The position numbers and the translations under genes were made by a program. Below the pieces are notes generated by a model. That model worked only from the letters and a program-made list of their open reading frames with translations. It had not been told where the DNA came from and ran no database searches. A stretch of 64,000 nucleotides of DNA from JAJPIG01 sp035531675 (GTDB taxonomy: Bacteria; Desulfobacterota; Binatia; Binatales; Binataceae), in NCBI GenBank assembly GCA_035531675.1, contig DATKSL010000003.1, positions 62,001 to 126,000 on the forward strand, read 5' to 3'. Of this stretch, positions 17,711 to 26,673 are shown piece after piece (positions within the stretch are counted from its first letter, which is position 1; each line of letters begins with the position of its first letter).

Positions 17711-19636
17711 ATGTCCAATCGCATCGGTCTGTGGAGCGTGTTGGCGCTGGCCGCGGCAATTTTTATCGCCTCTGCTCCGGCGCTGGCGGACTCCGTGACG
17801 CTCATCACCAGCGCGGCCGCACAGTCCGCCAACGACTCGATCGACTGGTCGCAACTCGGCGCCGATGCGACCTCGCTCGCCGTCAGTTTTCCAGCGAATT
17901 CCGTGAACGGGCTGGGCGTCACCGGCGGTCTGACCGCGGCCGGCAGCCTGACCTCCGTGGTATGCCCGGCGACGCCGTGTAGTTGGGGCGGGGCCAGTTC
18001 GGGATTTGTCGCCGGCGACGAACTGATCTGGACCTCGGATGTCGGCAACAGCGGAAACGGTCCGCTCAGCCTGACCTTCGCCTCGATGGTCTCGGGCGGA
18101 GGGGCGTTCGTGCAGGCCGACGGTCCGGCCCAGTTCACGGCCCAGCTCGAGGCCTTTAACGGCTCGAGCTCGGTCGGCTTCGTGACCGAGAGCAGCGACG
18201 GCAATGGAGATCCGATCTATATCGGCCTCAAGGATACGAGCGGCACCAATGTCAGCAAGCTGGTTTTCAGCATCACGGCTTGCGACGGCGACTGCACCGA
18301 TTTCGCAGTCGATACCGTACAATTGAACAATCCGTCGCTGGCAACGCCGACTCCATCCGCCACGCCGACCGCGACTCCTACGGCGACGGCGACCCGCACC
18401 GCCACCCCAACTGCGACTCCTACGGCGACGGCAACCATCACTGCCACGCCGACCGCGACTCCCACGGCGACGGCGACTCGCACCGCCACACCGACCGCGA
18501 CTCCTACGGCGACAGCGACCATCACTGCCACGCCGACCGCAACTCCCACGGCGACGGCAACCATCACCGCCACACCAACCGCCACGCCCACGGTAACGGC
18601 GACTCGCACCGCCACCCCGACTGCGACCGCAACTCCTACGGCGACGGCGACCATCACCGCCACACCAACCGCGACCGCGACTCCTACGGCGACGGCGACT
18701 CGCACCGCCACGCCGACCGCGACTCCTACGGCGACGGCGACTCGCACCGCCACACCAACCGCCACGCCCACGGTAACGGCGACTCGCACCGCCACCCCGA
18801 CTGCGACCGCAACTCCTACGGCGACGGCGACCATCACCGCCACACCAACCGCGACTCCTACGGCGACGGCGACTCGCACCGCCACACCAACCGCGACTGC
18901 GACTCCCACGGCGACGGCGACCATCACCGCCACCCCGACTGCGACTCCCACGGCGACGGCCAATACCATCCTCAGGTTAAGACCGCACAAGCTCACCTAT
19001 GCCGCCGAGGCTTTCGGCGGCTATACCGGAGCGCGCAGTCAGCCGCTCAGGGTGAGGGTCGTAAACCCCAGGAATAGGGCCAACGTCGCAGCGGTTATCA
19101 GTCTCCCTGTGATCGATGATCCCAATCACGACTTCTCAATCGACCCCGGGACCACCACCTGCAGCGACGGCCTGCTCCTGAGTTCGGGGGCGCACTGCTT
19201 CGTGGGCCTGGTCTTTCAACCGACCGGCACAGGAGCGCGGTCCGGGACACTGCAGATTCAGAGCAACGCGCGTAATGCTCCGATACTGGTCTCGCTCAGC
19301 GGCATCGGCAGACGGCCGCGCCTGGTCATAACGCCGCGCTTGATTGCGTTCGGCAGGGTTCCGCTGAACACCGCCAGCGCCGTGCACCAGGTGACGCTGA
19401 CCAACAACAGTCCGGTTCCGATCGCGCTCAGCCCGCCGACGCCGCCCGGCGGCGGATTTGCGATTACCGGCAGCACCTGCGGCGGGACGCTCGCCAATAC
19501 TACGGGCTCGAACAGCTGCACCATAAGCCTGACTTTCACGCCTACCGCCAAGCCGCAGGTGAGGCGGCCGCTCGAGATCAACGACGACGCCAGACATAGT
19601 CCGCAGAAGGTCGGGCTGACCGGCCGCGGCAAGTAG
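17711..19636 (+). CDS. Secreted Thr-Ala-Pro repeat protein with C-terminal ASH/HYDIN-like domains
   Basis: The 641-residue protein has a signal peptide (residues 1-26) and an N-terminal beta-rich domain to about residue 210. About 200 residues of low-complexity TATPTATPTATAT-type repeat follow. Two Ig-like domains of the choice-of-anchor/ASH type complete it (LTYAAEAFGGYTGARSQPLR and onward, then LVITPRLIAFGRVPLNTAS and onward). It is likely a cell-surface or envelope-spanning stalk protein. The linker length probably varies between strains, because its DNA is a minisatellite. It follows the HEVGEW protein gene and may be its surface partner. Confidence 0.85.
   Translation: MSNRIGLWSVLALAAAIFIASAPALADSVTLITSAAAQSANDSIDWSQLGADATSLAVSFPANSVNGLGVTGGLTAAGSLTSVVCPATPCSWGGASSGFVAGDELIWTSDVGNSGNGPLSLTFASMVSGGGAFVQADGPAQFTAQLEAFNGSSSVGFVTESSDGNGDPIYIGLKDTSGTNVSKLVFSITACDGDCTDFAVDTVQLNNPSLATPTPSATPTATPTATATRTATPTATPTATATITATPTATPTATATRTATPTATPTATATITATPTATPTATATITATPTATPTVTATRTATPTATATPTATATITATPTATATPTATATRTATPTATPTATATRTATPTATPTVTATRTATPTATATPTATATITATPTATPTATATRTATPTATATPTATATITATPTATPTATANTILRLRPHKLTYAAEAFGGYTGARSQPLRVRVVNPRNRANVAAVISLPVIDDPNHDFSIDPGTTTCSDGLLLSSGAHCFVGLVFQPTGTGARSGTLQIQSNARNAPILVSLSGIGRRPRLVITPRLIAFGRVPLNTASAVHQVTLTNNSPVPIALSPPTPPGGGFAITGSTCGGTLANTTGSNSCTISLTFTPTAKPQVRRPLEINDDARHSPQKVGLTGRGK
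18345..18965 (+). repeat. Minisatellite encoding the Thr-Ala-Pro linker
   Basis: About 620 bases consist of near-identical 42-base units, with some 48-base variants, built from blocks such as ACTCCTACGGCGACGGCGAC. They encode 14- or 16-residue TATP repeats. All unit lengths are multiples of three, so copy-number change would keep the frame. The repeat is also open on the antisense strand (VAVGV-type) and in a second sense frame (HRHADRD-type), as expected for a short-period repeat. Confidence 0.9.
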
Positions 19637-19718
19637 CGGGCAGTGAATCTTTTCGGGGATGGAATCGCCAGCGGCCGGGCCTCCGATCGGAAGCGCGGCC
19701 GCCGGATAGCTGAGACAA

Positions 19719-20522
19719 CTAAGCGTCGGGATTGATGCCGGCCTTGGCGAACCACGCCGGCCATTTGATCGGCGGCGCTTCGCTGCCGAACCATTCGCGC
19801 CACAGCCGGTTGCGGGCCCAGCGCAGCGGCGCACCGTACTGCTCGGTCGAGGCGCCGAGCTTGCCGATCAGCAGCTCGCGATGGAACCGCTCGTCGCCGA
19901 AATAGCCGTTACGCATCAGATCCTGCTCGTACATCGTGAGCGTGGCGAGCAGGGTGCGGCGCTCGTCGGGTGAGCTTCGATTCACCAGCTCGCGGACCGC
20001 CTTGACGATGAAGATTTCGTGATCCTCTTCCTCGGCGAGCTGATGGTTGAGGCGCCAATCGATAACCTCGGGCGTATCCCAGGCCTGATGAATCGGCGCG
20101 CACAGGCCGCCGTAGCCCTCGACCTGCATCAACAGCGCCATGATGAAGCCGGGCATGCCGCGCTCGCCGATCGGAAAGATCCAGCGGCGCCACAGCCCGT
20201 AGGTGCCCTCCCAATCGGGCGATTCGAGCCAGTGGTTCTCTTCGGGCGCGAGCGCGTCGCCGGCCTTGATATAGTGCTCGCCGTGCTCGGCCTCTTCGCC
20301 GATATGCTCGCAAAGAAAGGCTTTCCACTTGTAGTCGAGATCGAAGTTGCGCAGCGCGAAGGCCGACACCCCGCACAGCGCGTCGATCTCCTGGCGGCCG
20401 CGGTAGCCGTAGAATCCGGCCAGCAGCCGTTTTTCCTCGGCGGTCGCCGGCGGACGCTTCTCGGCATGCCGCCGCTTCAAGAATTCGGCCAACCATTCAC
20501 GATCGTTTTCAGCAATCGCCAT
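19719..20522 (-). CDS. Ferritin-like di-iron domain protein
   Basis: The start is placed at MAIAENDREW (ATG 20522), giving 267 residues. It is an all-alpha protein with ferritin-like metal motifs: EEAEH near residue 76-80, E134 in QVEGYGG, and EEEDH at 164-168 in the second half. This suggests a di-iron (or Mn/Fe) four-helix carboxylate protein. Candidate roles are an N-oxygenase, a desaturase-like oxidase or an aldehyde-type oxidase. The substrate is unknown. It lies 60 bases downstream of the PEP-mutase-family gene on the same strand, so they may be co-transcribed. Confidence 0.75.
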   Translation of the reverse strand: MAIAENDREWLAEFLKRRHAEKRPPATAEEKRLLAGFYGYRGRQEIDALCGVSAFALRNFDLDYKWKAFLCEHIGEEAEHGEHYIKAGDALAPEENHWLESPDWEGTYGLWRRWIFPIGERGMPGFIMALLMQVEGYGGLCAPIHQAWDTPEVIDWRLNHQLAEEEDHEIFIVKAVRELVNRSSPDERRTLLATLTMYEQDLMRNGYFGDERFHRELLIGKLGASTEQYGAPLRWARNRLWREWFGSEAPPIKWPAWFAKAGINPDA

Positions 20523-20582
20523 CGGCTTTCTCCCTTCCGAGTCTGAGCGCAACAGAACACAACTCGCCGCGCGCGGTCAAAT

Positions 20583-21425
20583 TCACTCCTTGTAGCGCTC
20601 GGCCCGATCCAGCACCTCGTTGGCGCCCAGGGTCGCGGTGATCTCGGGCAGGATTTCGAAGCCGGGCGCGCCGGCCAGAGCGCCAGTGCGCTGCAATTCG
20701 CGGTACGCATCGCGCAGCCGGACGTAAGCGGTGAAGAGCGTGCTGATATGGATAATCACCTTGAAGCGGTAGTCGCCGGCCTGCTGGATCGGCAACAGCT
20801 GGCCGTTGTAGAGCAGCGGCAGATCGCCCAGCGCTTCCGAGTAATGGCGCAGCTCTTCGAGCGTGACGATACCGTCGACGAACACCAGGTCGGCGCCCGC
20901 CGCGCGGTAGGCGCGGGCCCGCCGCTCGGTCTCGGGCCATCCGAGCGGGGTCAGCGCGTCGGTACGTGCGATGATCACCAGGTCGGGGTCGCGGCGGGCG
21001 TCGCAGGCGGCGCGGATTTTCGGGATCATCGTTGCCATCGGCACCACCTGCTTGCCGGCCATGAAACCGCAGCGCTTGGGCCACACCTGGTCTTCGATAT
21101 GCAGGGCGGCGGCGCCGGCGTCCTCGTATTCCTGCACGGTGCGCCAGACGTTGATCGGATTGCCGTAGCCAGTATCGGCGTCGCAGATCACCGGCAGCCC
21201 GGAGGCGCGCGCGATCACGCGCACGTTGTCGACCATCTCGCTCATCGTCAGCAGGCCGAGGTCGGGGTAGCCGCGCGCCGCGGCAGTGCCGAAACCGGTC
21301 ATGTAGACGGCTTCGAAACCGGCCGCGCGGGCCAGCTGCGCCGTCAGGCCGTCGTAAACAAACGGCGCGACGATCGGGCGGCCGCCGGCGAGCGCCTGGC
21401 GAAATCGTGTACGTGCCTGGTTCAT
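20583..21425 (-). CDS. Isocitrate lyase / PEP mutase family enzyme with altered KxCGH motif
   Basis: The 280-residue TIM barrel has YMTGFGTAAARGYPD, DADTGYGN (Mg-binding Asp) and LHIEDQVWPKRCGF. In 2-methylisocitrate lyase and relatives the signature is K-[KR]-C-G-H; here residue 121 is Phe. The cysteine (C119) and Mg ligands remain. Such enzymes cleave or form C-C or C-P bonds next to a carboxylate (methylisocitrate lyase, oxaloacetate decarboxylase, PEP mutase). Its exact reaction is unclear. The 31-base gap after the cupin gene region and shared strand suggest one transcript with neighbours. Confidence 0.9.
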   Translation of the reverse strand: MNQARTRFRQALAGGRPIVAPFVYDGLTAQLARAAGFEAVYMTGFGTAAARGYPDLGLLTMSEMVDNVRVIARASGLPVICDADTGYGNPINVWRTVQEYEDAGAAALHIEDQVWPKRCGFMAGKQVVPMATMIPKIRAACDARRDPDLVIIARTDALTPLGWPETERRARAYRAAGADLVFVDGIVTLEELRHYSEALGDLPLLYNGQLLPIQQAGDYRFKVIIHISTLFTAYVRLRDAYRELQRTGALAGAPGFEILPEITATLGANEVLDRAERYKE

Positions 21426-21456
21426 CGTCAGTGCCTCATCGGATCGATCGTAATAA

Positions 21457-21915
21457 TCAGCTTACCGGCAACACCACTTGCTGTCCCGGCTTGATCACCA
21501 GGAAAGCGAGCAGCTTGGCCGGCGCGGTGCTGCTGGCGTTGCGCGAGATGCGATGGACATGGCGTGGCAGCTCGTACCACATCTGGCCCGCGCTGTAGGT
21601 GACCGGCGGGCCGGGCTCGACCTGGCTCTCGATCGAGCCTTCGAGCACGTAGGCGAAGGTCGAGCCGGGATGGCGATGCGGGCTCGAGGCGGCGCCGGGC
21701 GCGTACTCGACCGTGACCACCACCACCTCGTGGCCGGGCGCATCGGGCAGCGCGTGGTGCATCAGCTCGGTGACCGTGACGCCCTGGTCGCCGGCGGTCG
21801 GATCGGGCGCGGACGCGGATTTCTCCGCAGCCAGCGCGATTCCCGCGCTCAGCATCGTCGCCATCGCGGCCGATCCCGCGGCCATCGTTTTCATCATCTC
21901 GCGCCGTGTGATCAT
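21457..21915 (-). CDS. Exported cupin-domain protein
   Basis: The 152-residue protein starts at ATG 21915 behind AAGGAGGA. The N-terminus (MITRREMMKTMAAGSAAMATMLSAGIALA) is a twin-arginine-like signal. A single cupin barrel follows, with the metal-binding motif SSPHRHPGSTFAYVLEG and a second His in LPRHVHR. Periplasmic cupins of this kind often bind one metal ion and act as small dioxygenases or ligand-binding proteins; the substrate is unknown. It sits between the PEP-mutase-family gene and a four-helix membrane protein, on the same strand. Confidence 0.85.
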   Translation of the reverse strand: MITRREMMKTMAAGSAAMATMLSAGIALAAEKSASAPDPTAGDQGVTVTELMHHALPDAPGHEVVVVTVEYAPGAASSPHRHPGSTFAYVLEGSIESQVEPGPPVTYSAGQMWYELPRHVHRISRNASSTAPAKLLAFLVIKPGQQVVLPVS

Positions 21916-21968
21916 CGGGGACAAGTCCTCCTTGCGACCGCTGAAATCATCGTGACCACGACTAATAG

Positions 21969-22328
21969 CTACTCCATGCGGGTAAAGTAAGCGCAGCCGA
22001 TCGCAGTGATCACGATCGAACCGAGTGACCCCACCAGGCTGAAAGTTCCGCTCGCGAGCGCATAGCCCAGGCTGAGCACGGTCATGCTGGCGTAAAGATA
22101 GAGCCCCCAGCGGCGCATCAGCCAGTAGCCGATGAGGCCGGCAAACCCGATGGCGCCGAAAATTATCAGCGCCACGATGAACGACCATCCACGGAACGCC
22201 ACGAGACCCTGCCAGTTAAGCATCATCACGTAGGCGGCAGCAGGCAGGCCCGCAAAGCCGACCAGGCAGGCAAGCGTGATCAGAATCGGCCGCGCGGGCC
22301 GGACGGGCAGCGCGCTTTCAGGTTCCAT
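21969..22328 (-). CDS. Small four-helix membrane protein
   Basis: The 119-residue protein has about four hydrophobic segments (residues 14-36, 46-70, 74-92, 98-115) and a charged N-terminus. No family is recognised. GGAGAG precedes the ATG. It lies 21 bases after the acyl-CoA synthetase gene on the same strand and is likely co-transcribed with it. Confidence 0.7.
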   Translation of the reverse strand: MEPESALPVRPARPILITLACLVGFAGLPAAAYVMMLNWQGLVAFRGWSFIVALIIFGAIGFAGLIGYWLMRRWGLYLYASMTVLSLGYALASGTFSLVGSLGSIVITAIGCAYFTRME

Positions 22329-22349
22329 GTGGCTCTCCGCGAATGGTGG

Positions 22350-24320
22350 CTAGCTGGCGCGCGGGATCGAATCGATCGCGCCGGGGTTCTCGAGCGCCGA
22401 GAGATCGCCCGGGTCGCGGCCCAGATGGACCGCGCGGACCACGCGCCGCATGATCTTGGCATTGCGCGTCTTCGGCAGCTCGGCGACGAAGTAGACCCGC
22501 TCGGGGCGCAGCGGCTTGCCCAGCGCGGCGACGATCCGCTCGGCGACCTGCGCGGCCAGCGCTGGCGAGCCCTGCACATCGGCGGCCAGCACGGCGAATA
22601 CCACCGGCACCTCGCCCTTGGTGGGATGGGGGACGCCGACCGCAGCGACCTCGCGGATCGACGCGATTTCGCTGGCCGCCGCCTCGATCTCCGCCGGTCC
22701 CACCCGTTTGCCGGCGATCTTGAGCGTATCGTCGGAGCGTCCGTAGAGCAGCCAATGGCCGTGGCGGTCGACCGAGGCGAAATCGCCATGCACCCAGACG
22801 CCGTCGAAACGGCTCCAGTAGGTTTCCAGGTAGCGCTCGGGATCGTTCCAGAAACCGTTGGTCATCCCCGGCCACGGGTTCATCACCGCCAGCTCGCCGA
22901 CCTCATCGATCACCGGGCGGCCGCGCTCGTCGAGCACCGCGGCGCGCATCCCGGGAATCGCGCTGTTGAAAGCGCAGGGCAGAATCGGGCGGAACACCAC
23001 GCAGCCCAGGATGCCGCCGCCAATCTCGGTGCCGCCGGTATAGTTGATAATCGGTAGGCGGCGCTGGCCGACGTTCTCGAACAGCCACATGTAGGCTTCC
23101 GGATTCCACAGCTCGCCGGTCGCGCCGAGGATCCGGAGCGCGGAGAGATCGTGGCGCGCCACCGGTGCAACGCCATGGGGCATCAGGCCGCGGACCAGGG
23201 TCGGCGAAAGCCCGGCATGGGTTACGCGATGGCGCTCGATGATACTCCAGACCCGGTCGGGCGCGGGGTAGTCGGGAGCGCCCTCGTAGAGCACCGCGGT
23301 CGCGCCCAGCGTCAGCGCGCCGACGATCAGCCACGGCCCCATCATCCAGCCCATGTCGGTGAACCAGAACAACGTCTCGCCCGCCCGCAGATCGAACAGC
23401 TGCGCCAGGTCCTGGGCGGCCTTGAGCGGGAACCCGGCGTGATAGTGGACGGTGCCCTTGGGCCGGCCGGTGGTGCCGGAGGTGTAGATCAGCATGCACG
23501 GATCCATCGCCTCCATCGGCTCGACCTCCGCGCTCGCCGATTGCTCGCCGATCAGCCGATCCCAGAACAGCCCCGCCGCGCCGTCGTGCGCGCCGAGACG
23601 GCGGACGACCACGATTTGCTCGACGCAGCCGGCGATTCGCGCCGCTTCGCGCGCGAATTTCTCGAGCGGCACGGTCTGCCCGCGGCGGTAGAAGCCGTCG
23701 GCGGTGATCAGCAGCTTCGCGTCCGCGTCGCGCAGCCGGACGGCGGCAGCCTCGGCCGCATAGCCGGAGAAGATCGGGATGAAGATGGCGCCGATCTGCG
23801 AGATCGCCAGCGCGCTGATCGCGGTTTCCGGAATCATCGGCAGGTAGATTCCGACCCGGTCCCCCTTGCGCACACCAAGCGCGCGCAGCGCGTTGACAGC
23901 GCGGGCCACCGCCGCGGCCAGCTCGCCGTAGCTCAGGCTTAGCGTCGCCCCATCTTCACCTTCCCAGATGATCGCGGTCTGACTCGCGCGGGAGCCCCGA
24001 AGATGGCGATAGACCGCATTGTGCGTGAGATTCAGCCGGCCGCCCGGGAACCATCGCGGCCACTGCGGGCCCGCCGAAAGATCGACCACGGCGCGATACG
24101 GCGTCTGCCACTCGATTCCGATCAGCTCGAAGGTGGTACGCCAGAAGCGCTCGGGGTCGTCGAGGCTCTGGCGATAAAGCTGCTGATAGGCGCGTTCGGG
24201 ATCGGCGGCGTCGACCGCGATACTGAGCGCGTTCATCAGGCGTTCGAGATGGCTTCCGCGAATATAGCTTTCAGACGGAAACCAGATGGGCGATTGGGTC
24301 TGGTTGGCAACCGGCGCCAT
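22350..24320 (-). CDS. AMP-forming acyl-CoA synthetase, acetyl/acetoacetyl-CoA synthetase group
   Basis: The 656-residue length fits the acetyl-CoA synthetase class. ATG 24320 has a GGGAG site; upstream codons read like non-coding sequence. ANL motifs are present in order: YTSGTTGRPKGT (A3, ATP), YTGGTEIGGGILG (A5), LYGRSDDTLKIAGKRVGP (A8 hinge) and PKTRNAKIMRR with the catalytic Lys. It activates a short carboxylic acid to its CoA ester in the cytoplasm. The exact acid cannot be read off; the PEP-mutase-family neighbour could hint at a C3-C5 dicarboxylate or 2-methyl acid, which is inference. Confidence 0.93.
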   Translation of the reverse strand: MAPVANQTQSPIWFPSESYIRGSHLERLMNALSIAVDAADPERAYQQLYRQSLDDPERFWRTTFELIGIEWQTPYRAVVDLSAGPQWPRWFPGGRLNLTHNAVYRHLRGSRASQTAIIWEGEDGATLSLSYGELAAAVARAVNALRALGVRKGDRVGIYLPMIPETAISALAISQIGAIFIPIFSGYAAEAAAVRLRDADAKLLITADGFYRRGQTVPLEKFAREAARIAGCVEQIVVVRRLGAHDGAAGLFWDRLIGEQSASAEVEPMEAMDPCMLIYTSGTTGRPKGTVHYHAGFPLKAAQDLAQLFDLRAGETLFWFTDMGWMMGPWLIVGALTLGATAVLYEGAPDYPAPDRVWSIIERHRVTHAGLSPTLVRGLMPHGVAPVARHDLSALRILGATGELWNPEAYMWLFENVGQRRLPIINYTGGTEIGGGILGCVVFRPILPCAFNSAIPGMRAAVLDERGRPVIDEVGELAVMNPWPGMTNGFWNDPERYLETYWSRFDGVWVHGDFASVDRHGHWLLYGRSDDTLKIAGKRVGPAEIEAAASEIASIREVAAVGVPHPTKGEVPVVFAVLAADVQGSPALAAQVAERIVAALGKPLRPERVYFVAELPKTRNAKIMRRVVRAVHLGRDPGDLSALENPGAIDSIPRAS

Positions 24321-24535
24321 GTTCGCTGCTCCCGGGGCCGAAATAGGCCGACAGGACACAGTGACTGCGGAAGCAGGAATTTACAAATGCATCCGCTTCG
24401 CCAGGCGCGGCTCGATCTGCCCGTTCGCTCGCGCGAGGCCGGAACCCGGCCCGCGCGTTTGCCGAGCGAAGGGCGGCGCTCACAAACCGCGCGCGCGGAA
24501 CCACGCTCGAGCCCGGGCCGGGCGCCGCTGGTATT

Positions 24536-25261
24536 TTATTGAATCAGAACAGTTACTTGCTGGTTGCTAAGGTCATAGCGGCCTCCCGCAACCAACAGGT
24601 CGCCCTGATCGATAAGCTGGCGGAACTCCTTTCGTAGCCGATTCACGACCAGAATAACGTTCTGGTCGGTCGCGACGGGAATCACCTGGTTCGGGTCATT
24701 GGGATCACCGCCGTTCGCCTTGACTATTTTTCGCGCTTCTTTGACAGCCGGAAAGATGAGTTTTACAAACTCCAACGAATGCTTCGGATAGCTTATGACT
24801 GCGGCCCTCACGGCGCCGCAGCTGGAGTGACCCATCACGAACAGCAACTTCGCGCCAAGATTGTCGGTGCCGAACAGCAAGCTCTCGATCAATTTGCCGC
24901 TGGCCGTGTTCCCGGCGACGCGAGCTACGAACAAGTCGCCCAAACCCTGGTCAAAGACCAGTTCAGGGGGAACTCGCGAATCCGAACAGGAAAGAATCGC
25001 AGCGAACGGAGTCTGCGAGTTGTCCGCAACACACATGCGGCGCGTGTCATCTTCGCCCGGATGCACCTGGGTCCCCGACGCCCATAGCGCATTCCCGGCG
25101 AGCAGTCTGGTCAGCGCTGGGCCAGGGTCCGTGGGTCCCGGGTTACAAACGACCTGGGAGCGCGCAGTTATCGCCGGCGAAATCACCGTCGCCAGACCAG
25201 CGAGCGCACCGAGCCGCAATAAGCTTCTCCGGCTGAAAGTGGAATGACTTGTCATATCCAT
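24536..25261 (-). CDS. Tat-exported beta-class carbonic anhydrase
   Basis: The 241-residue protein has a twin-arginine signal (SRRSLLRLGALAGLATV) and a beta-carbonic anhydrase domain. The zinc ligands are in ILSCSDSRVPPE (Cys, with the catalytic Asp-Arg pair) and FVMGHSSCGAV (His and Cys). It interconverts CO2 and bicarbonate, here in the periplasm because of the Tat signal; most beta enzymes are cytoplasmic. Tat export implies folding and zinc loading before transport. It stands alone, with long gaps on both sides. Confidence 0.93.
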   Translation of the reverse strand: MDMTSHSTFSRRSLLRLGALAGLATVISPAITARSQVVCNPGPTDPGPALTRLLAGNALWASGTQVHPGEDDTRRMCVADNSQTPFAAILSCSDSRVPPELVFDQGLGDLFVARVAGNTASGKLIESLLFGTDNLGAKLLFVMGHSSCGAVRAAVISYPKHSLEFVKLIFPAVKEARKIVKANGGDPNDPNQVIPVATDQNVILVVNRLRKEFRQLIDQGDLLVAGGRYDLSNQQVTVLIQ

Positions 25262-25627
25262 AGGAACCCTCCTGTATGGCTATAAAGGGGCAGTTTCCGC
25301 TGATGATGGATGGTCGTCAAGCGTGAACATAGCTTAAAAGATCTCGTATTTACATTGCATAGCTTGAATTGTATCCAATCAGCTCGTACAGGCACCATCA
25401 GGGCTGCGCGGGATGATAGTTTTACACTTTGCTTTCCCCCACAAATCCGTGCGGCGCGCTCTGTATAGGGTCGGGTAGAGCGCGGACGGGCTAGGTCGGG
25501 ACCAGCGCAGGTGGAGAATCGAGATCTCAATTGATTGGTAACTCCCGCGGCGGGAATTTATAGTCAGGTTCGATCGAACCAACCAACCGCCTATTGGCTC
25601 CTGTAAGTGGAGGTCGTCGACCAAACG
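25262..25627. other. Intergenic region of 366 bases
   Basis: This gap separates the divergent carbonic anhydrase and quinone-oxidoreductase genes and is clearly more AT-rich than its neighbours, so it probably holds both promoters. A short inverted repeat, TCCCGCGGCGGGA, lies near 25544. The open frames across it are short and not protein-like. I see no RNA gene. Confidence 0.5.
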
Positions 25628-26590
25628 ATGAAAGCCGTCTATTACGAAAAGTTCGGCGATGTTGATGTGCTACAGATCGGCGAGCGGCCAATTCCCCGGC
25701 CTGCTGCCGGGCAAGTGTTGGTAAAAGTCGGCGCCGCCGGCGTCAACCCAATGGACCGTCGCCTGCGGCGCGGCGAGTACCAGGAGTTTTTCCAGCGAAC
25801 CTTCCCCATCATTCCCGGCTGGGACGTCGCCGGCCGCATCGTCGAACTGGGACCGGATGTCACGGGATGGCAGGTTGGCGACGACATCGTCGGTCTCGGC
25901 TTTACCTGGAAACTGGGCGTGGGCAGCTATGCCGAATATATGACCATCGATGACACCGCCATTGCGCGCAAGCCGGCGCGCATGACGTTCGAGCAGGGCG
26001 CGACCTTGCCGTTGGTCAGCCTTACCGCCTGGCAGTCGCTGGTGGAGTCCGGCAAGTTGCAACGCGGACAGAGCGTGTTTATCCAGAGCGGGGCGGGCGG
26101 CATCGGCAGCGTCGCAATCAGTATCGCGCACTACGTAGGCGCGCGAGTCTACACCACGGCGCGGGCGAAGAATCATGACTACGTTAAGGAGCGCGGGGCG
26201 ACCGTCGCCATCGATTACAAAACCTCCAACTATGTCCACGTCGTCAAAGACCATGAGCCCGACGGAGTTGACGTGGTGCTCGAGACTCTCGAGGACAAGA
26301 TCTATAACGAGAATGCGGTCCGCATCGTGAAGAGCGGCGGAAGCATCATCTACATGAACAACGAAGCGCCGCCGATGCCCGAGATCGCCGAGCGCAAGAT
26401 CCACACCGAATTCCTGCATCATCGAGCCGATGGCAAGATGTTGGGCGAGCTTATGCAGCTCTTCGATAAGGGCGAGTTGGCGATGCCGCGACTGACCGTC
26501 ATGGCGCTCGATGACGCGGCTGAGGCTCACCGGCAATCAGAGAGCTGGCGCGTCAACGGCAAGATCGCGCTGAAAGTGCAGGCTCTGTAG
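25628..26590 (+). CDS. NADPH:quinone oxidoreductase-like medium-chain dehydrogenase/reductase
   Basis: The 320-residue protein starts MKAVYYEKFGDVDVL, the typical start for this family; a GTG seven codons upstream is possible but less likely. It has the GroES-like N-domain (GWDVAGRIVELGPDV) and a Rossmann domain with QSGAGGIGSVAISIA for NADPH. The catalytic and structural zinc cysteines of classical alcohol dehydrogenases are absent, so it belongs to the zinc-free quinone oxidoreductase / enoyl reductase group. It probably reduces quinones or activated double bonds. It is a single-gene unit and converges with the MetE-like genes. Confidence 0.9.
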   Translation: MKAVYYEKFGDVDVLQIGERPIPRPAAGQVLVKVGAAGVNPMDRRLRRGEYQEFFQRTFPIIPGWDVAGRIVELGPDVTGWQVGDDIVGLGFTWKLGVGSYAEYMTIDDTAIARKPARMTFEQGATLPLVSLTAWQSLVESGKLQRGQSVFIQSGAGGIGSVAISIAHYVGARVYTTARAKNHDYVKERGATVAIDYKTSNYVHVVKDHEPDGVDVVLETLEDKIYNENAVRIVKSGGSIIYMNNEAPPMPEIAERKIHTEFLHHRADGKMLGELMQLFDKGELAMPRLTVMALDDAAEAHRQSESWRVNGKIALKVQAL

Positions 26591-26673
26591 AAATTTGTCG
26601 CCCCCGACCTTGTAGCTGGCCGGGGCGCGGGGACGATCCGCGGGCGGGTGGCCGCGGTCCTCTGCGCGATCCC

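Noticed and set aside
18345..18965. Possible CRISPR array
   Set aside because: Units are contiguous and coding, with no unique spacers, and no cas gene is near.
18217..18996. 259-codon antisense VAVGV-type frame and a HRHADRD-type sense frame in the repeat
   Set aside because: Both come from the short-period DNA repeat; only the TATP frame has a signal peptide and folded domains on both sides.
25252..25624. Two minus-strand frames upstream of the quinone oxidoreductase
   Set aside because: Composition is not protein-like and they lie in the AT-richer promoter gap.
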